Positions 62,953 to 64,000 of a DNA stretch of 64,000 nt are shown in pieces. A program made the position numbers and the translations under genes. The notes beneath the pieces were generated by a model. It was not told the DNA's origin. It worked only from the letters and a program-made list of their open reading frames with translations, and did not search any database. Numbering within the stretch: position 1 is the stretch's first letter; each line of letters begins with the position of its first letter. Source of the DNA: an uncultured Cellulomonadaceae bacterium (GTDB lineage: Bacteria > Actinomycetota > Actinomycetes > Actinomycetales > Cellulomonadaceae); assembly GCA_947495165.1 (NCBI GenBank), contig CANLXM010000002.1:310001-374000 (forward strand), in the 5' to 3' direction.

Positions 62953-64000
62953 TACTCGCAGCCCACGCCGTCCCCGTCGCGGTCCAGGTGCTTGGCGTAT
63001 CCCGGGTCGCCGCGGTGCACCGGTGCGGCGCCCGCGTCGCGCGCTGCCGTGCAGTTCTTGTAGTAGACGTCCGTGGCCGGCTCGGGTGCGGGCTCCGGCT
63101 TCGGCTCGGGCGCAGGCTCGGGCGTCGGCTCGTCCCGGACCGTGACAGGCACGATCGGCTCGTCCGCCCCGGCCGGGAGCACCTCCCCAGGGCAGGCGGT
63201 CAGGACCCGGACCATCGCGTCGCGCTCCGCCTGCGTCACCCACGCCCCGTACTTCGCCTTCACCGCGACCTGGCGCGCGACGTAGGCGCACCGGACGTCC
63301 TTGCGCGGCGGCAGCCAGGTCGCCGTGTCCCCGTCGCCCTTGCTGGCGTTCAGCGGGCCGTCGACGGCGAGCAGGTTGAGCGGGTCGTTCGCGAACGCGA
63401 CGCGCACGCCTGCGTCCCAGCCCTGCGCGCCCTTCTGCCACGCGTCCGACAGCGCCACCACGTGGTCGATCTGCACCGCTGTGCTCGTCGTGTTCCCCCG
63501 GACGAACGCGAGAGTCGCCCCGCCATACGGGTCGACGAGGGTGCCGCGCAGGACGACGCACCCGCCCGTCCCGGGCTTGGTGTCGACCTGCGTGAGGTCC
63601 CGCGCGAGGATGTCGTTGCGGGTGTCGCAGCCGTTGCGGTCGACGTCCACCCAGCCGGAACCGAACAGGTCGCGGTCGTAGCCCGTCTTGGGCGCCCGGC
63701 CCTTGACCGGGAGCGCCTGCGCGGCCAGGAGCGCGCCACCCGGCTCGATCGGCGCGGCCGACGGCGCGGGCTCGGCCGGCTCGGGAACCGCGGTGGGCTC
63801 CGGGGCGGGAGCCGACGTCGCAGGCCCGGGCGACGCCGTCGGCTCGCCGACGGGCTCGGGCGACGCCTCGGGTGACGCGACGGTCGCCACCGGGGCCGGC
63901 GTGCCCGGGATCACGGTCGCCTCGACGGTGCTCGTGCACCCGCCGATCGCCAGGGCGCCCGCGAGCGCCGCCACCGCCCAGCCCGTGCCGGTCGTCGTCC
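62952..64000 (-). CDS. Secreted HNH nuclease with excalibur domain, 5' end outside window
   Basis: A lipobox-like ALAIGGC follows a hydrophobic segment that continues in frame to the window edge (TTTGTGWAVAALAG), so the true start lies beyond 64000. After a Pro/Ala/Glu-rich linker comes a GmrSD/DUF1524-type HNH nuclease domain (GYDRDLFGSGWVDVDRNGCDTRNDIL; IDHVVALSDAWQKGAQGWD; FANDPLNLLAVDGPLNASKGDGDTATWLPP), another Pro/Glu repeat linker, and a C-terminal excalibur calcium-binding motif ending DRDGDGVGCE. It is likely a surface lipoprotein nuclease that digests external DNA for nutrition or competition. Confidence 0.9.
   Translation of the reverse strand, partial: TTTGTGWAVAALAGALAIGGCTSTVEATVIPGTPAPVATVASPEASPEPVGEPTASPGPATSAPAPEPTAVPEPAEPAPSAAPIEPGGALLAAQALPVKGRAPKTGYDRDLFGSGWVDVDRNGCDTRNDILARDLTQVDTKPGTGGCVVLRGTLVDPYGGATLAFVRGNTTSTAVQIDHVVALSDAWQKGAQGWDAGVRVAFANDPLNLLAVDGPLNASKGDGDTATWLPPRKDVRCAYVARQVAVKAKYGAWVTQAERDAMVRVLTACPGEVLPAGADEPIVPVTVRDEPTPEPAPEPKPEPAPEPATDVYYKNCTAARDAGAAPVHRGDPGYAKHLDRDGDGVGCE

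Overview
The window is chromosomal DNA from a high-GC actinobacterium, most likely a Micrococcales member near Cellulomonadaceae or Promicromonosporaceae. The pointers are very GC-rich codon use, an arsenate-mycothiol transferase and mycothiol-type DinB enzymes, a CIRCE/HrcA heat-shock site, and many leaderless genes (a TANNNT -10 box six to eight bases before ATG/GTG). From memory, the order rsmI, pmt, glpR, rimJ, glp, galU, 5-FTHF cyclo-ligase, ruc, mscL in the first 23.6 kb resembles Mycobacterium tuberculosis Rv0985c to Rv1003, so this part looks like conserved core backbone.

Region 1 (1-24.3 kb). Translation and envelope genes (rsmI, protein O-mannosyltransferase) are followed by arsC. 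A divergent zinc pair comes next: an AztD-like lipoprotein and a His-rich YibE/F permease, sharing a Zur-like operator. Then come an ABC ATPase with its membrane partner, a heterodimeric ABC exporter, an FAD monooxygenase operon and tRNA-Ala. The galU-glp-rimJ set with glpR is the gephyrin-like division module. 5-FTHF cyclo-ligase, a penicillin-acylase-type hydrolase, the HrcA-controlled chaperone gene ruc, a SAF protein, mscL and a mycothiol-dependent isomerase family gene complete the region.

Region 2 (24.3-34.5 kb). A 1,393-residue helicase/nuclease-like protein has lost its Walker A motif and apparently its nuclease residues; a 76-residue partner overlaps it. tRNA-Arg(CCT) follows, then an AT-richer island with gene debris and one large unknown protein that has a possible C-terminal HEPN-type RNase motif. 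The island ends against a WYL regulator whose last residues look replaced.

Region 3 (34.5-48.8 kb). It holds a CPBP protease with a two-component system, and a LacI-controlled operon (beta-galactosidase, EbgC-like protein, APC permease, tRNA-binding-domain protein) with two perfect operators over its promoter. Small enzymes and a lysE/lysG pair follow. The 3' end of lysG is duplicated around a foreign YaaC-like gene, which is the signature of a small integrated cassette.

Region 4 (48.8-64 kb). This is accessory-type regulation and metabolism: an LLM oxidoreductase, a TetR/MDR oxidoreductase pair with a 14-bp inverted repeat, TetR/DoxX, DinB, rifamycin ADP-ribosyltransferase, DUF2306 genes, a second NarL-type two-component system flanked by an exact 16-bp repeat, a matrixin-like protease, a small membrane-protein gene between 36-bp direct repeats that duplicate the yitT 3' end, a polysaccharide pyruvyl transferase, and a secreted HNH/excalibur nuclease cut by the right edge.

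No CRISPR array, insertion sequence, integrase or rRNA was recognised. All family names come from reading the translated sequences; no database search was run.
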